The notes: a model not told the origin generated them from the sequence alone. Shown: positions 1 through 8,997, counted from the first letter of the stretch. The stretch is DNA of 21,078 nt from CAZNXE01 sp964576465 (GCA_964576465.1 CAZNXE010000070.1:1-21078), one strand, 5' to 3'. Numbers and translations are program-made.

Positions 1-783
1 TTGCTGTACGGCGATGGCGTCTTCGAGGGGCTGAGTAGCTAAGGTTGTCGCCACTTTCGGTTAAACGAACATCTGGCCCGCCTGTGGGACTCTGCCCGAG
101 CAATCTGGCTCGAAATTCCCATGACTCGCGATGCAATGTCCGCCGCGGTGCTCGACACACTACAAGCCAATCAAATCGATGACGGCTACATCCGTTTGCT
201 GGTCACGCGAGGTTCCGGCACGCTAGGGCTTGATCCTAACCGCTGCGACGATGCCCAGGTGATCATCATTGCCGACCATATCAACCTCTATCCGGCGGAA
301 ACCTACGAGCAGGGGCTGGAGATCGTCACCGCCAGCACGATTCGCAACCATGCGGCGGCGCTCAGCCCTAGAATCAAGTCGCTGAACTATCTCAACAATA
401 TTTTGGCGAAAATCGAAGGCCTGCAAGCCGGCTGTGTCGAGGCGCTGATGCTCAACACCAAGGGTGAAGTCGCCGAATGCACGGGCGACAATATCTTTCT
501 CGTCCGCGATGGCGTGCTACTCACACCACCGCTCGATGCGGGGATTCTCGAAGGGGTAACCCGAGACGCAGTCATCGAGTTGGCCCGAGATGACAAGATC
601 GAGGTCCGCGAGATGGCACTCACCCGACACGACGTCTATATCGCGGATGAGTGTTTTCTGACAGGTACCGCCGCCGAAGTCATTCCGGTCATCAAGATCG
701 ACAGTCGCATGATTGGCAACGGATCGCCGGGCCCCATCACCAACAGGTTGATGGAACAGTTTCACAAGCTCACGCGCAGCTAG
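1..783 (+). pseudogene. ilvE: Branched-chain amino acid aminotransferase-like (class IV PLP enzyme), 5' end outside window, in-frame stop
   Basis: PLP-dependent class IV aminotransferase, most like IlvE, which transfers the amino group between glutamate and the branched-chain 2-keto acids. Frame 1 is open from the window edge except for a TAA at 40-42. Before it the frame reads L-L-Y-G-D-G-V-F-E-G-L-S-S and after it G-C-R-H-F-R-L-N-E-H-L, both matching the conserved N-terminal block, where a Tyr would normally sit at the stop. The catalytic Lys is in I-K-S-L-N-Y-L-N-N (Lys86 counted from the Met at 121). The fold-type IV Glu is in E-C-T-G-D-N-I-F, and G-T-A-A-E-V-I-P-V is the cofactor-phosphate loop usual in IlvE. 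A tool would call a 220-aa ORF at 121-783, but this lacks the conserved N-terminal region. The stop may be a real nonsense mutation or one wrong base. The exact substrate (branched-chain or D-amino acid) is inferred. Confidence 0.82.
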
Positions 784-867
784 ACGATTGCTTCACCCCG
801 CGATGGCACGCACTCGAAAAGGCTACCGCCGATGATCCCTTTGACTACGAAACGCCTATCCCAAGAC

Positions 868-903
868 TCTTGTAGGGAACGTTCTATGTGGCATTCTGGA
901 CGA
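868..903 (+). repeat. Degenerate copy of the T-G-T-A-G-G-G-A-A-C-G repeat overlapping a gene start
   Basis: This stretch begins with TGTAGGGAACG and continues with spaced matches (GTGGC, then TTC and a GGAC end) to the arm of the large palindrome at 20792-20873. It supplies both the purine-rich ribosome binding site and the ATG (886) of the next gene. Similarity was judged by eye and decays after the first 11 bases. Confidence 0.45.
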
Positions 904-2202
904 GTCAAGACGTTCTGCATCACTCTGTTACTAATCTCTACATCAGTGATGACGCATGCCGACGATTGGCCGCAATGGCGAGGGCCAACTCGAGACGGCA
1001 TGTGGCGGGAACAGGGAATCGTTGAAGCGTTCGACAGCGAACAAATTCCAATTCTCTGGAGTGCCAAGATCGCCAGCGGTTACAGCGGGCCCACGGTTGC
1101 CAAGGGAAGGGTCTACGTCACCGACCGGCTCACTGAGCCGAAGCAGCAAGAACGTGTGCATTGCTTCGATGCCCGCTCCGGAGAACCGTTGTGGACGCAC
1201 ACCTACGACTGCTTCTACAAGGGAGTTGGCTACGAAGCCGGTCCACGTGCAAGTGTTACGATCGACGACGGCCGGGCCTATGCGCTGGGAACCATGGGGC
1301 ACATGTTTTGTTTCGATGCGGCGTCGGGCGACATCGTGTGGAAGATGGACTTGAACGCCGAATACGACATCGAAATGCCCATTTGGGGAATCGCTGCCGC
1401 GCCGCTTATCGAAGGTGATGTGGTGATCTTGCATATCGGCGGCGCCGACGGTGCTTGTGTTGTCGCGTTGGATCGCAAGACGGGCGCCGAACGTTGGAAA
1501 GCGCTCTCCGATCGGGCTTCGTATTCGGCACCCATCACAATCGAACAGGGGGGCCAAACAGTCGTCGTCTGCTGGACCGGCGATAACGTGGTTGGGCTCA
1601 ATCCGACCGATGGCAGTGTGTACTGGAAGTATCGCTTCAAGCCAACCCGCATGGTCATCGGGATTACTACTCCGGCGATCGGAGCCGAGCGGCTGCTGGT
1701 GACGTCGTTTTACGACGGTGCGTTAATGCTCAAGCTTGATCGCACGAAACCGCAGGTCAGCCAATTGTGGCGACGCTTGGGACCAAACGAACGGAAGACT
1801 GACAGCTTGCATTCGATCATCAGCACCCCACACTTGGTCGGAGACTACGTGTATGGCGTCGATAGCTATGGCGAACTGCGATGCCTGGAAGCGGGCACGG
1901 GCGATCGTGTGTGGGAGGATCTCACGGCGGGGCCCAATGTTCGTTGGGGCACCATCCACATGGTACGCAACGGCGATAAAACGTGGTTATTCAACGAGCT
2001 TGGCGAGTTGGTGATCGCTCGCCTATCTCCAGCGGGTTTCGATGAAATCAGTCGGGCGAAGCTAATCGAGCCGACTAAGGTGCAGCTTCGCCGCCGCGGG
2101 GGCGAACAGGGGGTTTGCTGGGCACATCCTGCCTATGCCAACCGCCACGTCTTTGCCCGTAACGACGAGTCGCTGGTTTGCGCGAGCTTGGCTTCTGATT
2201 GA
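886..2202 (+). CDS. Secreted PQQ-like beta-propeller repeat protein
   Basis: Predicted exported beta-propeller protein of the PQQ/BamB-like repeat type, 438 aa from the chosen start. The ATG at 886 is preferred over the upstream in-frame ATG at 832 because an AGGGA lies 7-8 bases before it. It also starts a clean signal peptide: a short basic N-region, a hydrophobic core (F-C-I-T-L-L-L-I-S-T-S-V) and a T-H-A cleavage site. The mature protein begins D-D-W-P-Q-W-R-G-P, a start seen in many planctomycete proteins of this family. Repeats with the pattern A-L-D-x-x-T-G-x-x-x-W recur, for example F-D-A-R-S-G-E-P-L-W, F-D-A-A-S-G-D-I-V-W, L-D-R-K-T-G-A-E-R-W and L-N-P-T-D-G-S-V-Y-W. No catalytic residues can be assigned and PQQ binding is not implied. 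Role unknown; a periplasmic scaffold or dehydrogenase-like protein is possible. Confidence 0.85.
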   Translation: MWHSGRVKTFCITLLLISTSVMTHADDWPQWRGPTRDGMWREQGIVEAFDSEQIPILWSAKIASGYSGPTVAKGRVYVTDRLTEPKQQERVHCFDARSGEPLWTHTYDCFYKGVGYEAGPRASVTIDDGRAYALGTMGHMFCFDAASGDIVWKMDLNAEYDIEMPIWGIAAAPLIEGDVVILHIGGADGACVVALDRKTGAERWKALSDRASYSAPITIEQGGQTVVVCWTGDNVVGLNPTDGSVYWKYRFKPTRMVIGITTPAIGAERLLVTSFYDGALMLKLDRTKPQVSQLWRRLGPNERKTDSLHSIISTPHLVGDYVYGVDSYGELRCLEAGTGDRVWEDLTAGPNVRWGTIHMVRNGDKTWLFNELGELVIARLSPAGFDEISRAKLIEPTKVQLRRRGGEQGVCWAHPAYANRHVFARNDESLVCASLASD

Positions 2203-2581
2203 GCAGCCGGTTTATGGCGTAAAACCGCCTTCGCTCCCAGTGTGTCTGATTGCCCCCCCGCTTCATGGGCCCGACACGGTCAAACTGTGGGATCAATCAT
2301 GTTGTACGTAAGAGATTGACCGACTGTCGACGAATGGATTGCTGGTCAGCCGCGCTGCACGGACTCTGCCGCTCCAATCTTTCATTCACTCCGCTATCAC
2401 TCTGCGTAAAAGGCAAATAAGGTTGACCATTGCGCCGAAATCTGGATACAATCTGGCCGTTGATCGAAATCGCTTCCCGTTCGCGGGAGTCAGACAATCA
2501 TTTGTTCAACGTCGTCTTTGTCAATTCGTTGTTTAAGGCGTGCTGAGTTGCTCTTCAGCAGCCGGCTAAAACAGAGTTTGC
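2203..2581. other. Intergenic region upstream of ispE
   Basis: 379 bases without a convincing gene; short ORFs here have no recognisable content. It holds a small hairpin just after the beta-propeller gene (CGGTTT 2208-2213 / AAACCG 2222-2227, no T-tract) and a good sigma70-type promoter at 2423-2452. The remaining 130 bases would be the ispE leader; no riboswitch was recognised in it. Confidence 0.6.
2423..2452 (+). promoter_or_regulatory. Sigma70-type promoter for ispE-spoVG
   Basis: TTGACC (2423-2428), an 18-base spacer, then TACAAT (2447-2452). Both boxes are one base from consensus. Transcription would start near 2459, giving a leader of about 120 bases before ispE. Confidence 0.6.
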
Positions 2582-3487
2582 ATGTGGGTCAAACAAACAG
2601 CCACGGGGCTTGTAGTTTGGGCACCAGCGAAACTAAATCTGTTCTTGGAGATTTTGGAAAAACGTAGCGACGGGTTTCATGAGATCGAAACGCTCATGTG
2701 CCCCGTCGATTTATGCGATACGTTGTACTTCGAGGAAACGATAACCGGGCGGATCGAACTATCCGCTCGTGAATCGCTCGGCCGGCGAAGCCAACAGGCA
2801 CGTGGCGACGTCTTGCCGGAGGGAACCGACAACCTCGTGGTGCGAGCGCTGCGGCTGTTGCAAGAACGCACTGGCTGTGGTCGAGGAATGTGCGTGCGGC
2901 TAACGAAGCGGATTCCCCTAGCGGCCGGATTGGCCGGGGGATCGAGCGACGCGGCGGCCGCATTGCTGGCGGCCAATCGCCTCTGGCAACTGCATCTCGA
3001 CCGGCAAGAGCTTTCTCGCGTGGCCGCCGAACTAGGTAGCGATATACCGTTCTTTCTTGGTCGCGGGCCGGCGATTTGTCGTGGCCGTGGCGAGAAGATC
3101 GAGCCCGTCGCCCTGCCGGCCGCTTTGCACTTCGTCGTGGTTCGCCCTCCGCGCGGACTTTCCACTGCCAAAGTGTTTGGCGCTTGCCAACCAGCGACCA
3201 CGGCTCTGTCGATCGAACCGGTTGTCGAGGCATGGAGCAGAGGCCACATCGACCGATTGGGGCGGCGCCTGCATAACCGTTTGCAGCCGATCGCCGCGGG
3301 TCTGTGTGATGATATCGGACGAGTCGAGGAGACATTTTCCAAACTGGATGTCTTGGGACATCAGATGAGCGGCAGCGGCACGAGCTACTTTGCCCTGTGC
3401 CGCGGCGCTCGACACGCGCGGCGAATTGCCGCGATGCTGAGGTCGCAAGAAGTGGGGGACATCCACATCGTTCAAGCCTGCTGCTGA
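2582..3487 (+). CDS. ispE: 4-(cytidine 5'-diphospho)-2-C-methyl-D-erythritol kinase
   Basis: Cytosolic GHMP-family kinase that phosphorylates CDP-methylerythritol in the MEP pathway to isoprenoids. At 301 aa it is close to the usual family length. The N-terminal motif A-P-A-K-L-N-L-F-L holds the substrate Lys (Lys17). The glycine-rich ATP loop P-L-A-A-G-L-A-G-G-S-S-D-A-A-A lies at about 112-126. The catalytic Asp is in L-G-S-D-I-P-F-F (Asp154), and the third GHMP motif M-S-G-S-G-T-S-Y-F is near the C-terminus. The start at 2582 gives a short N-terminal extension before A-P-A-K; no strong ribosome binding site is seen. spoVG follows after 25 bases, so the two are probably co-transcribed from the promoter at 2423-2452. 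Confidence 0.95.
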   Translation: MWVKQTATGLVVWAPAKLNLFLEILEKRSDGFHEIETLMCPVDLCDTLYFEETITGRIELSARESLGRRSQQARGDVLPEGTDNLVVRALRLLQERTGCGRGMCVRLTKRIPLAAGLAGGSSDAAAALLAANRLWQLHLDRQELSRVAAELGSDIPFFLGRGPAICRGRGEKIEPVALPAALHFVVVRPPRGLSTAKVFGACQPATTALSIEPVVEAWSRGHIDRLGRRLHNRLQPIAAGLCDDIGRVEETFSKLDVLGHQMSGSGTSYFALCRGARHARRIAAMLRSQEVGDIHIVQACC

Positions 3488-3512
3488 TTGACTCGCAACA
3501 AGGAGTACGGTC

Positions 3513-4199
3513 GTGGAAATCACCGAAGTGCGTATTAAGCTCATGGAAGATCTGAGCGAACGCCTACAGGCGTTCTGCTCCATCACGTTCGATGACGCCT
3601 TTGTCGTCCGAGACTTGAAGATCATTGAGGGCACGAATGGGCCCTTCGTGGCCATGCCCAGCCGCAAGCTCACGGTGCGCTGCCCGAAATGCGGCTTCAA
3701 GAATCACTTGCGGGCGTGCTACTGCAACCAGTGCGGGAACCGAGTGCAAAACGAACAGTTGGCCAAGGACAATGAGGGCCGCGCCAAACTTTATGCCGAC
3801 ATCGCGCATCCGATCAATTCCGAATGCCGCGAAATGGTTCAAAAACGAATCGTGCAGGCGTTTCAAGAAGAGATCAATCGATCGCAGTCGCCAGGATATC
3901 AGCCACGCTACGAAGACCTGGACCACGATTACGAATACGGGTTCACGGACGAGGGGCACACGACGACAAGTTCGTCGGGGCCTCACTTCCAGCAATCTCC
4001 GGCAAGATCGCCCGAGCAGTCGTCGCCTGAAAAGAATGATTCAAAACCGCCCGCCCCCGCCGAGCAACCGAAGACCAAGGTCGAATCGGCTGAAGTGCCT
4101 CGGGGCCCGCATCAGCCGGCCCCTCGCAAAGAGTCTCCAGCACCGCGGAAACCCAATGGGGACAACCAAGGTCAATTCGGCGCGGGAATCCTCGAGTAG
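3513..4199 (+). CDS. spoVG: SpoVG-family regulator with an inserted zinc ribbon and a long disordered tail
   Basis: SpoVG-type putative nucleic-acid-binding regulator, 228 aa. Its start is GTG at 3513 with AAGGAG 7 bases upstream. The N-terminal half of the SpoVG fold is clear (residues 1-51, ending F-V-A-M-P-S-R-K), as is the block A-D-I-A-H-P-I-N-S (about 95-103). In canonical SpoVG (about 85-100 aa) these are close together. Here about 40 residues are inserted, containing C-P-K-C (57/60) and C-N-Q-C-G (71/74), a rubredoxin-like zinc ribbon. After residue 125 the protein is Pro/Ser/Lys-rich and looks disordered. Known SpoVG proteins bind DNA or RNA; that this one also binds zinc is inferred from the four cysteines. 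The end is convergent with purQ, 21 bases apart. Confidence 0.85.
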   Translation: MEITEVRIKLMEDLSERLQAFCSITFDDAFVVRDLKIIEGTNGPFVAMPSRKLTVRCPKCGFKNHLRACYCNQCGNRVQNEQLAKDNEGRAKLYADIAHPINSECREMVQKRIVQAFQEEINRSQSPGYQPRYEDLDHDYEYGFTDEGHTTTSSSGPHFQQSPARSPEQSSPEKNDSKPPAPAEQPKTKVESAEVPRGPHQPAPRKESPAPRKPNGDNQGQFGAGILE

Positions 4200-4220
4200 T
4201 CTGTGCGCCGAGGTGATGTT

Positions 4221-5096
4221 CTATGCGAAGTAACCTACTGCGTTGCGGAACACCGCGAGCCCGGCACCTTCTTCGGGCAGTTCTTCGCGTGTCCAGCGTG
4301 GGTGTTGCGTGCGGTCGATGAAACGCTCGGGATGCGGCATGATCCCGCACACACGGCCCGTCTCATCGCAAACCCCGGCAACGTTGCCTTGCGAGCCGTT
4401 GGGATTCGCCGGGTAGGGAACCACCGCCGCCTGTTTCTCATGTTTGGTGGCAACACTCGTTCCGCCGCCTTGCGTTTCTTGAGATTGGTCGACCGCCGAG
4501 GAGTCGTTCATCGCCGAGTTGTGCGAGGTTGCGAGATGCTCGTAACGCAAGAACAACTGCCCCTGCCGTTGCAAATCGGCGAATGTGGCCTCGTCGCGGG
4601 CCACGAACTTCCCTTCCGCATGGGCGACGGGCAAATAGAGCGACTCGATATCGCGGAAAAACACGCACTGCGTGCCAGCGACCGAAAGCCGTACCCAGCG
4701 ATCTTCATACTTTCCCGAGTCGTTCGCGGTCAACGTGGCCACCTCTGCGGTACCGTCTTCGTCGGTCAGGAACAATCCGGAACGCGTGAGCACTTGGAAT
4801 CCGTTGCAGATTCCGAGAATGAGTTTGTCGGCATCGCGGAACTTCAACAGACATTCGCTCAGATGATGGCGAATCTGATTGCCCAAGATTCGCCCGGCGG
4901 CCACGTCATCGCCGTAGCTAAACCCGCCCGGGATGCACAAGATTTGGAATTTGCTGACCAACTCTTGTTCGGAAAGCAGGCGGTTGATGTGGACGATTTC
5001 CGTTGTTCCGCCCGCCTGTTCAAACGCATAGGCGGTTTCTTGATCGCAGTTCGTACCGGGTGCCCGAATGACGAGAACATGCGGTTTTGCCATCAT
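4221..5096 (-). CDS. purQ: Phosphoribosylformylglycinamidine synthase, glutaminase subunit
   Basis: Class I glutamine amidotransferase that supplies ammonia to PurL for converting FGAR to FGAM in purine synthesis. The N-terminus I-R-A-P-G-T-N-C-D-Q-E and the motif P-G-G-F-S-Y-G-D-D (56-64) are typical. The nucleophile is Cys97 in G-I-C-N-G-F-Q-V-L; the other triad residues are His255 and Glu257 in P-H-P-E-R. Two consecutive ATGs (5096, 5093) follow an AAGGA 5 and 8 bases upstream; either could be used. At 291 aa it is longer than the usual 225-260 aa, mainly because of a Ser/Gln/Gly/Thr-rich stretch of about 35 residues before Y-P-A-N-P-N-G-S. It lies 41 bases downstream of purL, so the subunits are likely co-expressed. 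Confidence 0.95.
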   Translation of the reverse strand: MMAKPHVLVIRAPGTNCDQETAYAFEQAGGTTEIVHINRLLSEQELVSKFQILCIPGGFSYGDDVAAGRILGNQIRHHLSECLLKFRDADKLILGICNGFQVLTRSGLFLTDEDGTAEVATLTANDSGKYEDRWVRLSVAGTQCVFFRDIESLYLPVAHAEGKFVARDEATFADLQRQGQLFLRYEHLATSHNSAMNDSSAVDQSQETQGGGTSVATKHEKQAAVVPYPANPNGSQGNVAGVCDETGRVCGIMPHPERFIDRTQHPRWTREELPEEGAGLAVFRNAVGYFA

Positions 5097-5137
5097 ATTA
5101 TTCCTTCAATCTTCATTCCAATGGTTGCCGGGGAGGT

Positions 5138-8095
5138 CTACCACCGCAGCGGTGCCTGCCATGCTTCCTTCAAATCGCCGAGTGCTGTCTCAATCACAAC
5201 ATCCGGTTCGGTGGCCGTTGCTGCCGCGTCAACAATCCGCAGTCGCGGTTCCTCGACCACTTCACCAATTCTGGCACAAGGTAGATCAGCCATCTCGCGC
5301 TCGAAGTCCGCGACACACTCGGGCGCCACTTCGCAAACAAACCGGGTGTTACTTTCACTGAACAGCAACACGCTTGTTCGATGCGCGGCCGAAGCTTGTT
5401 GTCCCTGGTCGAGGTCGTGAGGCACGCAGTCAAGATCGACTTGCGCTCCATGGCAACCGGCAAAGGCCATTTCGGCCACGGTCACGGCAAGCCCACCCTC
5501 GCTCATGTCGTGGCACGCACGGACCAAACCTTGCGAGATCGCCTGATGCAGTGCGGCGAAAGTTTGCTTTGCCCTGGCACTGTCGACGCGCGGAACCTGA
5601 CCGCCATCGCGGGACGTAACCATCGCGAAGTGTGAGCCGCCGAGTTCGTCGCGCGTGACGCCGAGTTGATACAGCACATTTCCCGGCCGTTTCAGGTCCA
5701 TGGTAACCGCCCGACGGGTGTCTTCCATTTGCCCCATGGCACTGATCAACAAGGTCGGCGGAATTGCGATGGTGTGGGATTCACCATCATCGTCCACATA
5801 GCTGAATTCGTTGTTGAGGCTGTCTTTGCCGCTAATGAAAGGAGTGCCCAATTCACAGGCCAACTCGTAACATGCGATCGCCGCGCGCACCAGCGAACCG
5901 AGCGTCTCTGCTCGTTCGCAATCGCCCCAACAGAAATTATCCAAGATCGCAATGCGTTGTGGATCCGCGCCCACGGCAACGCAATTTCGAATCGCTTCGT
6001 CAATCGCACTGGTAGTCATGTGATAGGTGTCGAAGTCGCCATAACGTGGGTTCATGCCGCAGGCGACCACAATGCCACGCCGCGAAGAGAGCACCGGTCG
6101 CACGACGGCGGCATCACTAGGGCCATCGTTCAAGGCGCCGACCAGCGGTTTGATAACGCTACCGCCTTGCACTTCGTGGTCGTATTGCCGGATGACCCAT
6201 TCTTTGCTGCAAACATTGAGCGAACCGAGAATCCGCAGCAACGTCTCGCCATGGTCGCTCGCGACGTCATCACCGATCACCAGCGGCACAATCGCCGGCG
6301 GAGTATAGCGGGCCTCGCGAATCACCGGCGGACGACCATCATGCAAGAACCGCATGTCCAAATCGGCCACCACGTTATCTTGATACTTCAAACAAAGTCG
6401 TCCACTCGCCTCGAACCGACCGATCACCGTCGCCTCGACACCTTCGGCCGCACATAGATTGTGGAATGCTTCGCACTTCTCTGGCGGAACGGCCAGCACC
6501 ATGCGTTCCTGGGCTTCGGAAATCCAAATCTCGGTGTAAGTCAGCCCGTCGTATTTCAAGGGGGCCTTTTCCAGCCACACTTCAGCGCCAATGTGTTCGC
6601 CCATCTCGCCAACCGCGGAAGAAAGCCCCCCGGCGCCGCAATCGGTGATGGCGTTGTACAGCCCAAGATCGCGGGCGGCGAGGATCACATCGACCACCAT
6701 TTTTTCGGTGATCGCGTTGCCGATTTGCACAGCCCCGCCAGAGAGGCTTTCGCTCTCGTGTGTCAATTCGGCCGAACTAAACGTCGCCCCATGAATTCCA
6801 TCGCGGCCCGTGCGACCGCCGACAACGACGATGCTGTCGCCTGGTTGCGTTTCTTTGCTCGACTGATCGCGTGGCAAAATGCCGACATTGCCACAGTAAA
6901 CCAACGGATTTCCCAGATAGCGTGGGTCGAAGAAGAGGGCACCGTTGACGGTCGGAATGCCAATTCGGTTGCCATAGTCGCGAACCCCCGAGACGACACC
7001 TCGCATCACGCGTTTGGGATGCAGCACGCCCCGTGGCAAGTCTTCGCTGGGCGTATCTGGCGGAGCGAAGCAAAACACATCGGTGTTGCAGATTGGTTTG
7101 GCACCCATGCCCGTGCCCAAAGGATCGCGAATCACGCCGCCGATACCGGTGTTCGCCCCGCCGTAGGGCTCAAGGGCCGAAGGATGATTGTGCGTTTCAA
7201 CCTTGAATACCACGTTGTTCTCTTCGTCGAACCGCACGATACCGGCATTGTCCTCGAACACGCTAACGCACCAGTCGTCGTCGCCAGCCGCTTTACGTAT
7301 TTCTTGCGTGGCGGCGAAGATCGTTTCGCGAAGCATGTTTTCGAATTGTCGTTCACCCTCGGGCCCGATGTAATGAATGCGCCCGGCGAGCGTCTTGTGG
7401 CTACAGTGTTCGCTCCAGGTTTGGGCGATCGTTTCCAGTTCGGCGTCCGTCGGATCGCGATCCAAGCCGCGATAGTAGTCGCGGATGACTTCCATTTCGG
7501 CCGTCTGCAAATAGAGCTGTTGCTCGCGACTCATCTTCGCCAACGCCGTGGCATCGAGTTCACGAATCGCGACGCTCAGCGGCTCGAAACGATAGGGTGA
7601 ACCGATCTGTAGCTGATCGAAGTCCAACGGCCCAACAATCACTTCATCGATCGCTTCGTTGGCCAGCACTTTGGTACAGAGTGCCCGTAAGCGATCGGCC
7701 GGCAGGTCACCAAACCAATATTTCCGCAAGGTGCGAACCGTTTGGGCTTTTAGGTCGAAGTCGCCAATGGCGGCCACGGCGCTTTGCGCCACGGGATCCA
7801 TCACGCCCGGTTTGGGAAGCACGTGGACCAACACCCCGGCTCCCTCTGGCGGTTCGGTCAGCGACGTCTCGCCCACTTCGCCGAGCACGCTCCGTTCAAC
7901 TACCGGATCGACCAACAGCTCGCGGGCGAGCCGCTGAATGTCCGAGCGGTCTAGATTCCCCTCGATCAAGTAGCCTCGTGCGGTCCACACGCGCAAGTCA
8001 TCAACCAGCGACAACTCGCGCGCCTCAGAAGAGATGTTCGACGCAGCCACGTCGGGTTGTCCGTCGGCCGGATAGATGTCAACTTCCCACAGCAT
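5138..8095 (-). CDS. purL: Phosphoribosylformylglycinamidine synthase, synthetase subunit (PurL) with PurS-like N-terminus
   Basis: ATP-dependent ligase that makes FGAM from FGAR with ammonia from PurQ. At 985 aa it is between the small PurL (about 740) and the fused large form (about 1300, which includes the glutaminase). Residues 1-170 resemble PurS-type domains (V-L-V-H-V-L-P-K-P-G-V-M-D-P near 88-101), so a separate purS may not be needed. The linker motif W-S-E-H-C-S-H-K is at 227-234. It is followed by the catalytic PurM-like domains with E-T-H-N-H-P-S-A and G-A-N-T-G-I-G-G-V-I-R-D, and a C-terminal half with G-K-D-S-L-N-N-E. There is no C-terminal glutaminase domain; purQ lies just downstream. 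The start overlaps the end of tyrA by 17 bases, pointing to one transcript tyrA-purL-purQ. Confidence 0.95.
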   Translation of the reverse strand: MLWEVDIYPADGQPDVAASNISSEARELSLVDDLRVWTARGYLIEGNLDRSDIQRLARELLVDPVVERSVLGEVGETSLTEPPEGAGVLVHVLPKPGVMDPVAQSAVAAIGDFDLKAQTVRTLRKYWFGDLPADRLRALCTKVLANEAIDEVIVGPLDFDQLQIGSPYRFEPLSVAIRELDATALAKMSREQQLYLQTAEMEVIRDYYRGLDRDPTDAELETIAQTWSEHCSHKTLAGRIHYIGPEGERQFENMLRETIFAATQEIRKAAGDDDWCVSVFEDNAGIVRFDEENNVVFKVETHNHPSALEPYGGANTGIGGVIRDPLGTGMGAKPICNTDVFCFAPPDTPSEDLPRGVLHPKRVMRGVVSGVRDYGNRIGIPTVNGALFFDPRYLGNPLVYCGNVGILPRDQSSKETQPGDSIVVVGGRTGRDGIHGATFSSAELTHESESLSGGAVQIGNAITEKMVVDVILAARDLGLYNAITDCGAGGLSSAVGEMGEHIGAEVWLEKAPLKYDGLTYTEIWISEAQERMVLAVPPEKCEAFHNLCAAEGVEATVIGRFEASGRLCLKYQDNVVADLDMRFLHDGRPPVIREARYTPPAIVPLVIGDDVASDHGETLLRILGSLNVCSKEWVIRQYDHEVQGGSVIKPLVGALNDGPSDAAVVRPVLSSRRGIVVACGMNPRYGDFDTYHMTTSAIDEAIRNCVAVGADPQRIAILDNFCWGDCERAETLGSLVRAAIACYELACELGTPFISGKDSLNNEFSYVDDDGESHTIAIPPTLLISAMGQMEDTRRAVTMDLKRPGNVLYQLGVTRDELGGSHFAMVTSRDGGQVPRVDSARAKQTFAALHQAISQGLVRACHDMSEGGLAVTVAEMAFAGCHGAQVDLDCVPHDLDQGQQASAAHRTSVLLFSESNTRFVCEVAPECVADFEREMADLPCARIGEVVEEPRLRIVDAAATATEPDVVIETALGDLKEAWQAPLRW

Positions 8096-8924
8096 CGCGT
8101 TTCCGTTTCGCGGTTGTAAGCAATCGTTTCAAAGTGCGGGTGTCACGGTTTTCGATCGCCGTGCGGAATTGCTCCAGCGAAATCTCCAACCGGGCGAGCG
8201 CTTCGAGCACGGGTGCTTGGTTGCTCAAAAAAATCTGTGTCCATAAATCTGGATCGCCGGCGGCAACTCGCGTCGTGTCTTCAAACCCGGTTGCGGCCAG
8301 CGATAGACTTTTTTCCGGCGTCGCCGCGGCAAGCGCCGATGCCAGGAGATGCGGCAAATGGCTAATCCCCGCCACGGTCCGATCGTGCATGCGCGGGGTC
8401 ATCGAAACAACCCGTGCTCCTAGGGCCGTCCAAAAATCGATCAGTTGCCGGCAGTCGACCGTGGGGCTTGCTTTGGTGGGGGTAATGACCACCATCCGGT
8501 CCTCGAACAGATCGACCCGCGCCTTCGCCGGTCCGGCTTGTTCGCCACCGGCCAGCGGATGGCTTCCGATGAAACGCACGGTCTTGGGGAGGGTACCGGC
8601 GAGATTGGCGATAATCTCGGACTTCGTGCTCCCGACGTCGGTCACAAGCGCCTTTCGGTGGCACGCTCGGGCAACCTCGTGTACGTGTTCGACAATCCGC
8701 TCGACTGGCGTGCAGATCACCACCAGTTCCGCGTCGGCAACACCACGGGCGATATCGGTCGTGGTGGTCGAAACGGCCCCCACGCGACGTGCCACACGCA
8801 ACGAAGCTTGACTGCGACCGATGCCCACCACCGTACGGGCCAGATTTCGATGGCGCAGCGCCAAGCCGATCGAACCGCCGATCAAGCCGACCCCCAGAAT
8901 GGCCACCGTATCCAGCTTTCTCAT
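8079..8924 (-). CDS. tyrA: Prephenate dehydrogenase
   Basis: NAD(P)-dependent enzyme that turns prephenate into 4-hydroxyphenylpyruvate for tyrosine; some members prefer arogenate. At 281 aa it has the usual length of a monofunctional TyrA without chorismate mutase or ACT domain. The Rossmann loop is G-V-G-L-I-G-G-S (11-18). The T-D-V-G-S-T-K-S block (95-102) and G-S-H-P-L-A-G-G-E (120-128, catalytic His122) are clear. The helical C-terminal domain includes I-S-H-L-P-H. It is the first gene of the minus-strand run with purL and purQ. The ribosome binding site is weak. Why a tyrosine gene shares a transcript with purine genes is not evident from the sequence. Confidence 0.93.
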   Translation of the reverse strand: MRKLDTVAILGVGLIGGSIGLALRHRNLARTVVGIGRSQASLRVARRVGAVSTTTTDIARGVADAELVVICTPVERIVEHVHEVARACHRKALVTDVGSTKSEIIANLAGTLPKTVRFIGSHPLAGGEQAGPAKARVDLFEDRMVVITPTKASPTVDCRQLIDFWTALGARVVSMTPRMHDRTVAGISHLPHLLASALAAATPEKSLSLAATGFEDTTRVAAGDPDLWTQIFLSNQAPVLEALARLEISLEQFRTAIENRDTRTLKRLLTTAKRKRDAVGS

Positions 8925-8997
8925 CTTGCCGCTTTGCTTCTCGCCGAATACACGATTCTCACGCCAGACGCCCTAGCCTGCGTGCCACAAGCCGAGG

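Noticed and set aside
7597..8811. Long plus-strand ORF (404 aa) across purL and tyrA
   Set aside because: Arg/Ser-rich shadow of two certain minus-strand genes.
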